Shown: positions 7,249-19,060 of the stretch, piece by piece | Numbering within the stretch: position 1 is the stretch's first letter | Layout of the letters: every line of letters starts with the position of its first letter | DNA from: CAZNQW01 sp964575225 | GTDB taxonomy: Bacteria; Chloroflexota; Anaerolineae; JAAYZQ01 | NCBI GenBank assembly: GCA_964575225.1 | Contig: CAZNQW010000007.1 | Span: 1-41,237 of the forward strand | DNA length: 41,237 bases | Direction of reading: 5' to 3' | Program-made: the position numbers and the translations under genes | The notes under the pieces: generated by a model | Seen by the model: the letters and a program-made list of their open reading frames with translations, nothing else | What the model was told of the DNA's origin: nothing | Database searches by the model: none

Positions 7249-8832
7249 GTGTCTGTAGAATCCTCCGATCGAGGCGCCGCCGACAAGACGCAGATCGCCC
7301 GGGCTGCAGGCCTGGTGATGGCCCTGTTCGTCGTCAGTCGCGCCTTGGGCCTGCTCCGAGAGATGGTCATCAGCCACCAGTTCGGCACGGGCGGCGAACT
7401 CGATGCCTATCTGGCGGCTTTTCGCCTGCCCGATCTTCTCTTTCAGTTGGTCGCCGGGGGCGCCTTGGCCTCGGCCTTTATCCCCACCTTTGCCGGTTAC
7501 CTGGCCCGTGATGACAAGCGCGGCGCCTGGCGACTGGCCAGCGCCGTCATCAACTGGGTCCTGATTCTCACCTCGCTTCTTGCCCTCGCGGCCGCCCTCC
7601 TGGCGCCGTGGTTGGTGCGAGCTGTGATCGCGCCCGGTTTTGATCCCCCTCGTCAGGCGCTGACCGTGAGCCTGATGCGTTTGATGCTCCTCACACCCGC
7701 CATCTTTGGCGTGAGCGGCGTGGTCATGGGCATCCTCAACGCCCGGCAGCATTTTCTTCTGCCTGCCCTGGCGCCGATCCTGTACAACCTGGGCATCATC
7801 GGTGGGGCGATCCTCCTGGCCCCCAGCCAGGGGGTGTACGGGTTGGCCATCGGCGTGGTGGTGGGGGCCGTGGCCCACCTGGCCATTCAGGTGCCGGGCC
7901 TGGCCGCTCACAAGCTGCGGTATTCGCCCACTTTGGGCTTAAGCGATCGAGGCGTGCGCGAGGTAGGGCGCTTGATGGTGCCGCGAATGGTCGGTCTGGC
8001 GGCGGTCCAACTCAATTTCCTGGTGAACACGATCCTGGCTTCGGGGCTGGCTGTGGGCAGCCTCTCTGCCCTGAATTACGCCTGGTTGCTCATGCTCCTC
8101 CCCCAAGGTGTGTTTGCCCAGGCAGTGGCCACTGCGGCCTTTCCCACCCTTTCGGCCCAGTCAGCCAAAGGGCAATGGGAAGAGATGCGCAGTACCCTCT
8201 CGGCGACCCTCCGCGCGGTCCTCTACCTGGCCCTGCCCGCCACGGTGGGCCTGATCGTATTGCGGATGCCGTTGGTGCAATTGATCTTTGAACGTGGGGC
8301 CTTTTCCTCGGCGTCTACTCAAATGGTCGCCTGGGCGCTGGCCCTGTATGCCCTGGGGCTGCCCGCCCACTCGGTGTTGGAAATTGTGGTGCGCGCCTTT
8401 TACGCACTACACGACACCAAAACCCCGGTGCTCGTGGGCATTGCATCCATGGGGCTCAATGTCCTTCTGAGCCTGGGCTTCATCCAAGTGTTTGATTGGT
8501 TGGGCTGGCTGCCTCTGGGCGGCCTGGCCCTCAGCAATTCACTGGCCACGACACTGGAGATGGCGGTATTGGTGGGCCTGGCGCGCAAGCGGCTCGGCGG
8601 CCTCGAGGGACGTCGCCTGGCCCAATCCATCGCCCGGATCGGAGTGGCGGCCGCCGTGATGGGGGTTCTACTATCCCTATTCCTGACGCTTGTGGAGGGG
8701 CGCAGTGCGTGGTTGGTGGCCGGGCTGGCCATTGGCATCGGACTGGCCACCTATGGGCTGGTAAGCCTGGGGCTGGGCGCATCAGAACCCCAGGCGGTGT
8801 GGGCCATGTGGCGATCGCGGCGGCGTAGTTGA
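7249..8832 (+). CDS. murJ: Lipid II flippase MurJ
   Basis: MurJ (MviN) moves lipid II across the cytoplasmic membrane for peptidoglycan synthesis. The protein has 527 residues with about fourteen hydrophobic segments. Signature stretches are SRALGLLREMVISHQFG and DAYLAAFRLPDLLFQLVAGG near the N-terminus, and FYALHDTKTPV in the second half. It starts with GTG at 7249, with a weak upstream TGAGG. A small inverted repeat with CCATGGG / CCCATGG arms (7196-7212) lies in the 61-bp gap after selA. It has no C-terminal pseudokinase domain of the kind seen in mycobacterial MurJ, although a separate pseudokinase gene lies at 14803. Confidence 0.93.
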   Translation: MSVESSDRGAADKTQIARAAGLVMALFVVSRALGLLREMVISHQFGTGGELDAYLAAFRLPDLLFQLVAGGALASAFIPTFAGYLARDDKRGAWRLASAVINWVLILTSLLALAAALLAPWLVRAVIAPGFDPPRQALTVSLMRLMLLTPAIFGVSGVVMGILNARQHFLLPALAPILYNLGIIGGAILLAPSQGVYGLAIGVVVGAVAHLAIQVPGLAAHKLRYSPTLGLSDRGVREVGRLMVPRMVGLAAVQLNFLVNTILASGLAVGSLSALNYAWLLMLLPQGVFAQAVATAAFPTLSAQSAKGQWEEMRSTLSATLRAVLYLALPATVGLIVLRMPLVQLIFERGAFSSASTQMVAWALALYALGLPAHSVLEIVVRAFYALHDTKTPVLVGIASMGLNVLLSLGFIQVFDWLGWLPLGGLALSNSLATTLEMAVLVGLARKRLGGLEGRRLAQSIARIGVAAAVMGVLLSLFLTLVEGRSAWLVAGLAIGIGLATYGLVSLGLGASEPQAVWAMWRSRRRS

Positions 8833-8861
8833 GCCAACTCTTGCAGTGAGACCACACGAAA

Positions 8862-8894
8862 AAACAGGGAGTGGCGCAACACCACTCCCTGTTT
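8862..8894 (-). terminator. Strong rho-independent terminator of rpoB
   Basis: A perfect 13-bp inverted repeat (8862-8874 with 8882-8894) and a 7-base loop. Read on the minus strand it is followed by a run of six T. It lies 26 bases past the rpoB stop. It can also stop murJ transcripts coming the other way, though the T-run there is shorter. Confidence 0.9.
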
Positions 8895-8919
8895 GGTAGA
8901 ACCGTTGGTTGGAAGGGAA

Positions 8920-12801
<3,882 letters not shown>

Positions 12802-12896
12802 TCGTCTCACTCCTTGGCAATTAATCAGGTGAAGGCCTTGTGGCTCTACCTTACGTCGCTCTTCTCGTTACGTCTTTAGAAAAATGGGGAAAGAAG

Positions 12897-12930
12897 CCTC
12901 AAGCCTTTGAGGAAAAATCGGCCCACCGAT
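12897..12930 (-). promoter_or_regulatory. Attenuator-like hairpin pair in the rpoB leader
   Basis: In the minus-strand leader, a short stem ATCGG/CCGAT (12930-12917) is followed directly by T residues, and then by a second stem CCTCAA/TTGAGG (12912-12897). Together they resemble a weak terminator about 60-95 nt after the predicted start of transcription. The stems are short, so function is uncertain. Confidence 0.35.
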
Positions 12931-12998
12931 CCTGCTGTCGTACTCGTTTGAAAGACGCATAAAAACACTCACGGTTCTGTCCGCAACCGCGAATGCAC

Positions 12999-13027
12999 AT
13001 TATATCCATCATCGATTTCTTTGTCAA
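12999..13027 (-). promoter_or_regulatory. Consensus promoter for rpoB
   Basis: On the minus strand, TTGACA (13027-13022), a 17-nt spacer and TATAAT (13004-12999): a perfect housekeeping-sigma consensus. Transcription would begin near 12992, giving an untranslated leader of about 190 nt before the ATG at 12801. The remainder of the 418-bp gap 12802-13219 holds this leader and the divergent radC promoter. Confidence 0.88.
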
Positions 13028-13145
13028 ATTGATGCATGGTTATGGCGGCAAGAAGTGCATTCAGGCTTGCTGGTAGCCTGGCGCCTTGGCGTGCGACCTT
13101 GCCCGCGGCGGAGAGAGACCGGTTCCAGGATGCGGGCGCAGACGT

Positions 13146-13174
13146 TTGACACCCCCTGGCTCCTGGGGTACAAT
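13146..13174 (+). promoter_or_regulatory. Promoter for radC
   Basis: TTGACA (13146-13151), a 17-nt spacer and TACAAT (13169-13174), about 45 bases before the ATG at 13220. Confidence 0.85.
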
Positions 13175-13219
13175 GGATGAGGCCACTCGGTTGAGACCTG
13201 TTTCTTACGGAGGCTGCCC

Positions 13220-13951
13220 ATGATCCCAGTCGACGCCAGCGGTGAGGCCCACAGGGACACCTATAGCCCGACCATCCGCGAGATGCCCAGCAGCGAGCGG
13301 CCCCGCGAACGGCTGTTGCGTTATGGGGCCCAAGCCCTCTCGACCAGCGAGCTGTTGGCCATCATTCTGCGCACGGGCACGCCCAACGAAAATGTCCTTC
13401 GCCTGTCCCAACGCCTTCTGGTGAGGTTCGGGGGGCTGGCAGGTCTGGCCCGAGCCAGCGCCACAGAGCTGATCGCCGAGAAGGCGCTAGGCCCGGCCAA
13501 GGCGGCCCAACTCAAGGCATCGCTGGAATTGGGGCGGCGTCTTTTGGTCGAACAGCCTGAAGAGCGCCCTCAGGTTCGCTCGCCGGCCGATGCCGCCAAC
13601 CTGGTCATGTCAGAGATGAGCATGTTGGAACAGGAACATCTGGTGGTGCTGTTGCTGGATACCAAAAATCGAGTTCTGACCCAGTCTACCGTCTACAAAG
13701 GGTCTCTCAACACCAGTCTGATTCGTGTGGGCGAGCTTTTCCGAGAGGCGATCCGAGCCAACTGCGCCTCTCTGATCGTGATCCACAATCATCCATCGGG
13801 AGATCCCACCCCCAGCCCTGAGGACGTGGCCATCACCCGCCAGATTGTCCAGGCGGGCAAGTTGCTGGACATCGAAGTGCTCGATCATCTGATTATCGGC
13901 TTGCAGCGGTTTGTCAGCCTCAAGGAGCGAGGGCTAGGATTTGACACGTGA
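13220..13951 (+). CDS. radC: RadC family JAMM/MPN-domain protein
   Basis: Protein of 243 residues. The N-terminal half (about 25-110) carries helix-hairpin-helix motifs (RLLRYGAQALSTSELLAIILRTG, EKALGPAKAAQLKASLELG). The C-terminal half is the JAMM metalloprotease-like domain with GELFREA (E172) and IVIHNHPSGDPTPSPED (H189, H191, D202), the zinc-binding set. The family was named for DNA repair, but its biochemical role remains unsettled. The ATG at 13220 follows GGAGG at about 8 bases. Confidence 0.93.
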   Translation: MIPVDASGEAHRDTYSPTIREMPSSERPRERLLRYGAQALSTSELLAIILRTGTPNENVLRLSQRLLVRFGGLAGLARASATELIAEKALGPAKAAQLKASLELGRRLLVEQPEERPQVRSPADAANLVMSEMSMLEQEHLVVLLLDTKNRVLTQSTVYKGSLNTSLIRVGELFREAIRANCASLIVIHNHPSGDPTPSPEDVAITRQIVQAGKLLDIEVLDHLIIGLQRFVSLKERGLGFDT

Positions 13952-14002
13952 CCGCGGCCTGTTGGCCGTGGAGAGATGGCTGAGGTACGATAAGGAAAGA
14001 CC

Positions 14003-14206
14003 ATGAATTCCCATCGTGATCTGCTTGTGGCCAACCTATTGGCGCTGGCGATCGTGCTCGGCGCTGTGCTCGTCGGGTGGCATGAGGCTGCCGCCTTTGG
14101 CCTGGCGGTTTTGGTCGTGCTCGATCTGTTTGTATGGCTGCGAGCACGGCTGGTGCGCTCCGAAGCCGACCAAGAGCCGCAGGAGGACGAGGGCAACGAT
14201 CCCTGA
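14003..14206 (+). CDS. Small two-helix membrane protein, unknown
   Basis: Protein of 67 residues, not recognised. It begins with ATG at 14003 after AAGGAAAG. Two hydrophobic helices (about 8-26 and 29-45) are followed by a basic turn (RARLVR) and an acidic tail (EADQEPQEDEGNDP). It lies 51 bp after radC in the same direction and is probably co-transcribed. Confidence 0.6.
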   Translation: MNSHRDLLVANLLALAIVLGAVLVGWHEAAAFGLAVLVVLDLFVWLRARLVRSEADQEPQEDEGNDP

Positions 14207-14322
14207 ATGAATGCGCAGGTTCAACGTCACGAACAAGTGCACAGGGGGTAGGAGCTTGGCTTGGATAAACGGCCCAGAACCCGGGCGCAAGCCTTTATCA
14301 AATCCGTCTTTGGGAGGGTATC

Positions 14323-14541
14323 TTGACAGAAATGAATGGGGGATGGCCCGAGATTCGCTACGAACAAGCCCTGGCTGCGTATGAGGCCGGTCAAAAGCTA
14401 CACATGGGCGACCGGGTATTGCTCGTGCGTCCGGTCTTGCAGCAGGAAGACCCGGGCACGGTGCTGTGGATCACCGATCAGCGAACGCGCGGCGAACACG
14501 GCCTTTTGTTGTACCCCGACGGGCGCGTAGAAGCCAAGTAG
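14323..14541 (+). CDS. Small soluble protein, unknown
   Basis: Protein of 72 residues, not recognised. The TTG at 14323 is preferred because GGGAGGG sits 4-5 bases upstream; the ATG at 14332 would be too far away. The second half (MGDRVLLVRPVLQQEDPGTVLWITDQRTRGEHGLLLYPDGRVEAK) looks like a small beta-barrel of the KOW or SH3 type, but I cannot assign a family. A hairpin (GGCTTG at 14258-14263 with CAAGCC at 14288-14293) lies just upstream. Confidence 0.55.
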   Translation: MTEMNGGWPEIRYEQALAAYEAGQKLHMGDRVLLVRPVLQQEDPGTVLWITDQRTRGEHGLLLYPDGRVEAK

Positions 14542-14612
14542 TTCGGCCAGGACGCCCCCGATCCTGCGGCCGCCTCGTCAGAAAGCTGTCGGTTTTCCGT
14601 CGGTTGGGGCCT

Positions 14613-14641
14613 TTGCACCCCCAAGTTGAGTGTGATACAAT
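14613..14641 (+). promoter_or_regulatory. Promoter for pseudokinase / murF-alr
   Basis: TTGCAC (14613-14618), a 17-nt spacer and an extended -10, TGATACAAT (14633-14641). The leader to the start at 14803 is about 155 nt. Apart from this promoter and leader, 14542-14802 holds no gene that I can support. Confidence 0.65.
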
Positions 14642-14758
14642 ATGCCCAAGAGGTTCTTGCACGGCTCGCGATCGGAGGCAGTTCACCCTACCTGCGTGGG
14701 CTCGATAGCCAGGTGCAGGGCAAGGGGCACGCCCTGGAGTAGGCAGTCACGTGTGAAA

Positions 14759-14790
14759 CGCCGGGGCCTGAAAGAAACCAGGCGCCGGCG
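14759..14790 (+). promoter_or_regulatory. Leader hairpin abutting the pseudokinase ribosome site
   Basis: CGCCGG-G-GCCTG (14759-14770) pairs with CAGGC-G-CCGGCG (14779-14790): 11 pairs with one G/G mismatch and an 8-base loop. It ends one base before the GGAGGA ribosome site, so folding could affect initiation at 14803. Confidence 0.5.
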
Positions 14791-14802
14791 GGAGGAAGAG
14801 AC

Positions 14803-16041
14803 ATGCGCGATTTGATCCGCCAGATCGTAGAGGGATACAAGGCGCTCAAACTCGAAGAACAATCCGAAGGGTTTGTGATGTTCACCGGGCAGGAACCCGA
14901 CACCCATCATCGGGTCTGGATAAAGATCCTGCCCCGGCTATTGACCCAGGATCCGAGGGTGACACAGCGTGTGGCGGCCCTCTCTCAGGCCATCCGACAA
15001 CTGAACCACCCCAACATTTTGGCCGTGCGCAAGGTGGGCGAACAGGGAGGCCTGCCCTATGTGATCACCCGGGCCCTGGAGCAAGCCCAACCCCTCGCCG
15101 CCAAACTGAACCAGCCCTGGGCCGTGGATACGGCGGCCGATATTGTGATGCAAGTGGGGCAGGCGCTGGAACATGCCCACGCCAAAGGGCTGGTGCACGG
15201 CGCCCTGAGCCCTGACAACATCGTGGTGGAGGACTCGGGTCGGGTGCAGGTGGCCGACTTTGGCCTGGCCGAACTGCAAGACCTGGCCGGCGTCCACGTT
15301 CGAGAGGCGGTCTCGCCCTACCTGGCCCCCGAGCGACAAGCTGGCGCCCAAGGCGATGGCCGCTCCGATCTCTATTCTCTGGCGGCGATCTTGTACAGCA
15401 TCCTGGCTCAAAGAAATCCCCAGGTGGTGCGCGGGCAGATCCTGCCTCCCAGCCGCTTTAACCCCGACGTCCCGCAGGCGATGGATGCTGTGGTGATCAA
15501 GGCCCTGGCTCCCAACCCGGCCGATCGCTACCCCGACGTCAAATCCTTCCTGGCTGCCCTGGGCGCCGTGACCCTGATGCCCAGGATCCAACAGGCGCCA
15601 CCCGAACCGTCAGGCCTCACCTGCTCCAAGTGCGGGACCGCGGGGCAGAGCGGGCGGTTCTGTCGCAAATGTGGGGCCCGGTTGGATCCCATTCCCGCCC
15701 GCGCACCTGCCAAACCCAAAGGCTCTATCCTGGACGAGCCGATCCAACAGACCCGTGTGGACGTGGGCCGGATCGAGGTGGGCAAAGGCGTCGAGATCCA
15801 CGACACGATCATTGCCGAGCCGGTCACGACCATAGCCAGCCATTTGGAGAGTGAATTCCCCGAACCGCTGGACATGCCCCGTCTGGATGCCGCAGAGATG
15901 TGGTCCAAACTGAGCGCTCAGGTCGTGATTCCCATGCCCGAGCCCTTGCCCATGCCTGACATTGATTGGGCAGAGATGGCCCCGCCCATGCCCGAGGTGC
16001 CCACCTTCACGAGCTTTGCCGATCAGGGAGAGGACGATTGA
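14803..16041 (+). CDS. Ser/Thr pseudokinase with C-terminal zinc ribbon
   Basis: Protein of 412 residues. Residues 1-255 have the protein kinase fold: the VAIK-type lysine is present (VWIKIL, K41), as are DFG (152-154), APE (175-177) and the DLYSL aspartate (D189). The catalytic loop, however, reads HGALSPDN (132-139) in place of HRDLKPxN, so the catalytic Asp is Ala134 and the following Lys is Ser136. The glycine loop is also degenerate. It is therefore best called a pseudokinase that may bind ATP and act as a scaffold or regulator. Next comes a zinc ribbon, CSKCG ... CRKCG (C274, C277, C287, C290), then a Pro/Met-rich tail. There is no membrane helix. Its TGA stop overlaps the TTG start of murF-alr, so the two are translationally coupled. 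Confidence 0.82.
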   Translation: MRDLIRQIVEGYKALKLEEQSEGFVMFTGQEPDTHHRVWIKILPRLLTQDPRVTQRVAALSQAIRQLNHPNILAVRKVGEQGGLPYVITRALEQAQPLAAKLNQPWAVDTAADIVMQVGQALEHAHAKGLVHGALSPDNIVVEDSGRVQVADFGLAELQDLAGVHVREAVSPYLAPERQAGAQGDGRSDLYSLAAILYSILAQRNPQVVRGQILPPSRFNPDVPQAMDAVVIKALAPNPADRYPDVKSFLAALGAVTLMPRIQQAPPEPSGLTCSKCGTAGQSGRFCRKCGARLDPIPARAPAKPKGSILDEPIQQTRVDVGRIEVGKGVEIHDTIIAEPVTTIASHLESEFPEPLDMPRLDAAEMWSKLSAQVVIPMPEPLPMPDIDWAEMAPPMPEVPTFTSFADQGEDD

Positions 16042-18635
16042 TCCACCTTGACGATCTCCTTGCGGCAACGGGTGGTGTGGTCCATGGCCCGGTATTCGCC
16101 GATACCTTTTCTGACTTTTGCTACGATACCCGCCTGCTGAATCCGGGCGAGCTTTTCCTGGCTGTAGTAACCGATACCGGCGACGGCCACGACTATGTGC
16201 AGGACGCCGTGGCCAATGGGGTTTCGGGTGTTCTATGCCAGCGCCCTTTCGATCTGGCTGCTGAGGGCATCACCTGTGTGGTCGTAGACGACAGCCGCGA
16301 GGCTCTACAAAGCTGGGCCCGCCACATTCTGGCCAAACAAAATCCGCTAGTCGTGGGAATCACCGGCTCGACGGGCAAAACCACCACCAAGGAACTTGCT
16401 GCCGCCGTGCTTGCCACCCACCACGCTGTGTTTCGCAACTATGGCAATTACAACGACCGCTATGGGCTGCCCATTTCCCTGGGTCGCCTGCAACCCGACC
16501 ATCGGGTCGCGGTGCTGGAGATGGCTTGCGATGCCGTCAACGAAATCCGCGACCTGGCAGCACTCACCCGGCCCCGCCTTGGAGTGGTCACGGCGGTCAA
16601 CGAAACCCACCTCACCTACCTGGGCTCGCTAGACGCCATTGCCGAGGAAAAAGGGCGGCTGGTCGAAGCCCTGCCTGCCGCGGAAGATGGGGGCATTGCC
16701 ATCCTCAACTACGACGATCCCCGTGTCCGCCAGATGGCCGGGCGCACGCGCGCCCGGGTGGTCACCTATGGCACGGACCCCAACGCCGACCTGGTGGCCG
16801 GATCTATCGAGACCAACATGGAGGGGATCTCTTTTACCGTATTTGTCAAAGAATTCTTTCCCCTGCCCAGGCCGCGCGGGACCCGCAAGCTGCGGATTCA
16901 GTTGCCCCTTTTGGGGCGTCACAACGTCTATGCGGCACTGGCGGCTGTGGCGGTGGGCCTATCGATGGACGTGCCTTTGCCCGATGCTTTGGCAGCTTTG
17001 GCAGCCTTTCAGCCTCTGCCCGGGAGATTGCGCCTGCTGGAGGGAAGGGACGGCTGTCGGATTCTGGACGACACCTTTAACGCCAGCCTGGCTTCGACGC
17101 TGGCAGCGTTAGAGGCGCTGGCCCTGTTCCATGCCCGCCGGATCGTGGTGTTGGGCGATGTGCTGGACCCTACGACCGATCATGCGCCCAAACAGGGGAG
17201 CTTTGAGGCCGATGCGTATCGACAGATCGGGCGGCGAGTGGCCCAGGTGGCCGACTTTCTGGTGGTCCAGGGAGAAGGCGCCCGCCAGATCGCCGAGCAG
17301 GCCCAGGGGGACGGCCTGGCGCCGGAAAGAACCCTCGTGACCTATACGGCCAAAGACACGTTGCGAGGCCTGGCCGATCGGTTGCAGCCGGGCGACACTG
17401 TGCTGGTAAAGGGCAGCGTGGACGCCCGGATGGAACAGGTCGTGGCGGGCCTATTGGCCGAACCCCAGCGCGCTACGGAATGGTTGGTGCGGCAGACCGA
17501 GGGATGGCGCAAGGTACGCCTGCTCCACCGGGGCCGGCCCACCTGGCTGGAGGTCGACCTGGAAGCCATCGCCCACAACGTGCGGCAGGTCGTAGATAGG
17601 GTGGGGCCCAAGGTGGCTGTGTTGGCGGTGCTCAAGGCCGACGGCTATGGTCACGGCGCCCTCCGGGTGGCTCGCACGGCGTTGAACAACGGCGCCCGGT
17701 ATCTGGGCGTGGCCAGCATCAACGAGGGAGCCATGCTCCGTCAGGCAGGCATCACGGCCCCGATCCTGGTTCTGGGGTACACACCCGCCTGGCAAGCCCG
17801 CGAACTGGTGCTGAACGACCTGACGGCCACCATCTTTAATCTCGAGGTGAGCCAGGCCTTGTGCCGGGCCGCCCGCGAGTTGAGCCGCCGCGTCCGGGTG
17901 CACGTCAAGGTCGACACGGGCATGGGTCGACTGGGGCTGCTGCCCGACGAGGTCCTGCCTTTTGTCCAAGAGTTGGACGCACTGCCTGAATTGGACATGG
18001 AGGGGCTCTTTACCCATTTTTCGGTGGCCGATGCCGACGCCGATTATACCCGCTGGCAGATTCAGCGGTTCCGCCAGGTGGTAGAGGAATTGACGTCTGC
18101 CGGGCTCCAGATTCCGCTGATCCACGCAGCCAACTCGGCGGCCACCCTCAGTTTGCCCGAAAGCCATTTCAACATGGTGCGGCTGGGCATCGCCATGTAC
18201 GGGCTGCATCCCTCTCCCCAGGTATCCTGCCCCGGCGGGTTCCGCCCGGCCTTGAGCTTTAAAACCCAGGTGGCACAGGTCAAGACGCTGCCGCCGCACA
18301 GCTTTGTCAGCTATGGCAATACCTACGAGACCACCGGCGAGCAGCGCATCGCCGTGATCCCGGTGGGCTATGCCGATGGCTTTCGTCGCGCGCCGCGCCA
18401 CTGGGGATACGTCCTCGTCCGCGGCCGGCGAGCCCCTATCGTGGGCCGGGTCTGCATGGACCAAACCATGATCGACGTTACAGCAATTCCCGAGGTGCGC
18501 CAGGGAGATGAAGTGGTCCTCATTGGCGCCCAGGGGGATGAAACGATCACCGCCGAGGATGTGGCCGAGCGATTGGGGACGATCAACTATGAGGTGGTCA
18601 GCGAAATTCTGGCCCGCGTACCCCGTGTAGTGTAA
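16038..18635 (+). CDS. murF-alr: MurF-alanine racemase fusion
   Basis: Bifunctional cell-wall enzyme of 865 residues. Residues 1-475 are MurF, which joins D-Ala-D-Ala to UDP-MurNAc-tripeptide: P-loop GITGSTGKTTT (107-117), NYNDRYGLPISL, HLTYLGSLDAIAEEKG, and ILDDTFNAS. Residues 500-865 are alanine racemase, which makes D-Ala: PLP lysine K533 in VLKADGYGHG, and late IPVGYADG and VGRVCMDQTMIDVT. Both halves look complete. The start is the TTG at 16038, overlapping the upstream TGA (TTGA) with AGGGAGAGG just upstream; open frame further upstream lies inside the pseudokinase gene. MurF-Alr fusions are known from Bacteroidota. Here one protein would supply D-Ala and use its dipeptide, while Ddl would have to come from elsewhere. 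Confidence 0.92.
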   Translation: MIHLDDLLAATGGVVHGPVFADTFSDFCYDTRLLNPGELFLAVVTDTGDGHDYVQDAVANGVSGVLCQRPFDLAAEGITCVVVDDSREALQSWARHILAKQNPLVVGITGSTGKTTTKELAAAVLATHHAVFRNYGNYNDRYGLPISLGRLQPDHRVAVLEMACDAVNEIRDLAALTRPRLGVVTAVNETHLTYLGSLDAIAEEKGRLVEALPAAEDGGIAILNYDDPRVRQMAGRTRARVVTYGTDPNADLVAGSIETNMEGISFTVFVKEFFPLPRPRGTRKLRIQLPLLGRHNVYAALAAVAVGLSMDVPLPDALAALAAFQPLPGRLRLLEGRDGCRILDDTFNASLASTLAALEALALFHARRIVVLGDVLDPTTDHAPKQGSFEADAYRQIGRRVAQVADFLVVQGEGARQIAEQAQGDGLAPERTLVTYTAKDTLRGLADRLQPGDTVLVKGSVDARMEQVVAGLLAEPQRATEWLVRQTEGWRKVRLLHRGRPTWLEVDLEAIAHNVRQVVDRVGPKVAVLAVLKADGYGHGALRVARTALNNGARYLGVASINEGAMLRQAGITAPILVLGYTPAWQARELVLNDLTATIFNLEVSQALCRAARELSRRVRVHVKVDTGMGRLGLLPDEVLPFVQELDALPELDMEGLFTHFSVADADADYTRWQIQRFRQVVEELTSAGLQIPLIHAANSAATLSLPESHFNMVRLGIAMYGLHPSPQVSCPGGFRPALSFKTQVAQVKTLPPHSFVSYGNTYETTGEQRIAVIPVGYADGFRRAPRHWGYVLVRGRRAPIVGRVCMDQTMIDVTAIPEVRQGDEVVLIGAQGDETITAEDVAERLGTINYEVVSEILARVPRVV

Positions 18636-18718
18636 CCGGGGGACCGACCAAACCGCGACCGGCGAAATGCGCCGCGTCTTGGACCATGCCCCGAGAGTCC
18701 TGTACAGGAACAACGCCA

Positions 18719-18753
18719 AAAAAGACTGCGCCAATCCAGCGCGCAGCCTTTTT
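18719..18753. terminator. Bidirectional terminator between murF-alr and tatA
   Basis: AAAAAG-A-CTGCGC (18719-18731) pairs with GCGCAG-C-CTTTTT (18741-18753) around a 9-base loop. T-runs occur at the 3' side on both strands, suiting convergent genes. Confidence 0.8.
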
Positions 18754-18841
18754 GCGCACGAAACGAATTGCTTCAGGCGAAAGGGGTTGTCTTGGCCTCC
18801 TCACGCCGTTGTCCGGCGTCAAGAGGTTCGTATATCAATGC

Positions 18842-19030
18842 CTAGACCTTGTCTTCCGATTCGGCCTTCTCTTCGATCTGTGCCGGGGTTTCGTCTTCTT
18901 TGACGGCCTTCTTAAAGCCGCTGATCGCTTTGCCCAGCGCGGGGCCGACATCAGCCACCTTGCCCACGCCAAAGATCAGGACGACGATCACCATGATAAT
19001 TAGAATTTCGGGCCAACCAAAACTAGCCAT
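18842..19030 (-). CDS. tatA: Sec-independent translocase subunit TatA
   Basis: Protein of 62 residues with the TatA layout: a short N-terminus, one membrane helix (EILIIMVIVVLIFG), the FGVGKVADVGPALGKAISGFKKAV hinge and amphipathic helix, and an acidic tail. The ATG at 19030 follows GAGGAG at 8 bases. It lies 30 bp after the HEAT-like gene and is probably the last gene of that operon. TatC, needed for export of folded proteins, is not in this window. Confidence 0.92.
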   Translation of the reverse strand: MASFGWPEILIIMVIVVLIFGVGKVADVGPALGKAISGFKKAVKEDETPAQIEEKAESEDKV

Positions 19031-19060
19031 CTTTTTTACTCCTCACGCACTAAATATGTT

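Noticed and set aside
14258..14293. Hairpin upstream of the 72-residue gene as a terminator for the radC unit
   Set aside because: The stem is interrupted and only a short TTTATC follows; noted with the gene but not called.
14642..14802. Open frame starting at ATG 14642 before the pseudokinase
   Set aside because: The ATG lies upstream of the predicted transcription start, lacks a ribosome site and the frame runs into the pseudokinase gene out of frame.
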